A DNA stretch of 6,129 bases, from contig JAITHY010000202.1 of the NCBI GenBank assembly GCA_031279715.1, forward strand, positions 1-6,129, in the 5' to 3' direction. This document shows, in pieces, positions 5,732 to 6,129 of the stretch. The notes beneath the pieces were generated by a model. That model worked only from the letters and a program-made list of their open reading frames with translations, made no database searches and had not been told where the DNA came from. The position numbers and the translations under genes are program-made. The stretch is from Verrucomicrobiales bacterium (GTDB lineage: Bacteria; Verrucomicrobiota; Verrucomicrobiia; Methylacidiphilales; JAAUTS01). Position 1 is the first letter of the stretch. Each line of letters starts with the position of its first letter.

Positions 5732-6129
5732 ATGGCTGAACTTAAATTGGTGCATCAGGGGAAGGTGCGGGATGTGTACACGCACGGGGAAAATATTTTG
5801 CTAATCGCAACGGACCGCATCTCGGCGTTCGATGTGATTTTGCCAAATCCCATTCCCGGCAAGGGCGCGGTGTTGACACAGCTTTCACGATTTTGGTTCG
5901 GGCAACTACCGCGGCAAATCCCGTCGCACGCGGTTTCGTTCGAGGTGCCGGAGGGAATCAATCATCCGGAATGGCACAACCGCATCACGGTTTGCAAACG
6001 GGCGAGGACGGTGCCGATGGAGTGCATTGTACGCGGATATTTGTCGGGGTCGGGGTGGAGTGACTATCAGCGGACGGGGACGGTGCAAGGCGCCGGGCTG
6101 CCCGCCGGGCTGACGGAGAGCGCGCGGCT
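5732..6129 (+). CDS. purC: Phosphoribosylaminoimidazole-succinocarboxamide synthase (SAICAR synthetase), N-terminal part
   Basis: The frame is open from ATG 5732 to the window edge, giving 132 residues with no stop; the rest of the gene lies outside. The enzyme joins CAIR and aspartate using ATP in de novo purine synthesis in the cytoplasm. Family marks are the start HQGKVRDVY (residues 8-16) with the nucleotide-binding loop, TDRISAFDV (27-35), IPGKGAVLTQLSRFWF (41-56) and MECIVRGYLSGSGWSDYQ (96-113). The last motif followed by GTVQGAGLPAGLTES resembles the longer form of the enzyme (about 300 residues, as in yeast Ade1) rather than the short E. coli form of about 237. The start is fixed by the usual distance to GKVRD. 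There is no obvious Shine-Dalgarno sequence. It diverges from the glycan operon, with which it has no apparent functional link. Confidence 0.95.
   Translation, partial: MAELKLVHQGKVRDVYTHGENILLIATDRISAFDVILPNPIPGKGAVLTQLSRFWFGQLPRQIPSHAVSFEVPEGINHPEWHNRITVCKRARTVPMECIVRGYLSGSGWSDYQRTGTVQGAGLPAGLTESAR

Noticed and set aside
5621..5785. N-terminal extension of the glycosyltransferase fusion to an ATG at 5785
   Set aside because: It would overlap the first 54 bases of purC on the other strand, adds residues without domain character, and would leave no intergenic space for the divergent promoters.

Overview
The window comes from a GC-rich Gram-negative bacterium. Evidence is the C-terminal strand of an autotransporter-type outer-membrane beta-barrel at the left edge, an MsbA-like ABC exporter, and bacterial gene packing (a 4-bp ATGA overlap and a 32-bp overlap). 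A verrucomicrobial (PVC-group) origin is possible but is only an impression; no rRNA or lineage marker is present.

Layout, left to right. Positions 1-168 (+) hold the end of an autotransporter beta-barrel gene. Positions 175-229 form a long A/T-rich inverted repeat that probably terminates transcription from both sides. Positions 233-5620 are a three-gene minus-strand operon, transcribed from right to left: an 838-residue glycoside hydrolase/glycosyltransferase fusion with membrane segments, then a 580-residue ABC exporter (ATGA overlap), then a 387-residue ArgE-like M20 metallohydrolase whose ribosome binding site lies inside the exporter's last codons. Positions 5621-5731 are a short divergent intergenic region. 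Positions 5732-6129 (+) are the first 132 codons of purC (SAICAR synthetase), cut by the window end. No gene-free stretch exceeds about 110 bases.

How the genes may work together: the fusion protein would build or trim a glycan at the cytoplasmic face of the inner membrane, and the ABC protein could export the product or its lipid-linked form. This resembles in outline the known pairing of a glucan synthase with an ABC exporter (NdvB/NdvA), but homology to those proteins is not claimed. The M20 enzyme may deacylate a small metabolite or may simply be co-transcribed. purC is a housekeeping gene and is probably unrelated.

The most unusual signal is not a gene. An 11-base word, CACCGTCAGCG / CGCTGACGGTG, occurs exactly seven times and about nine more times with one mismatch. 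It lies inside three unrelated genes, in both orientations, and is read as different peptides (TVS or ADG). This points to selection on or spread of the DNA word itself, for example as an uptake-like or Chi-like signal or a small dispersed repeat.
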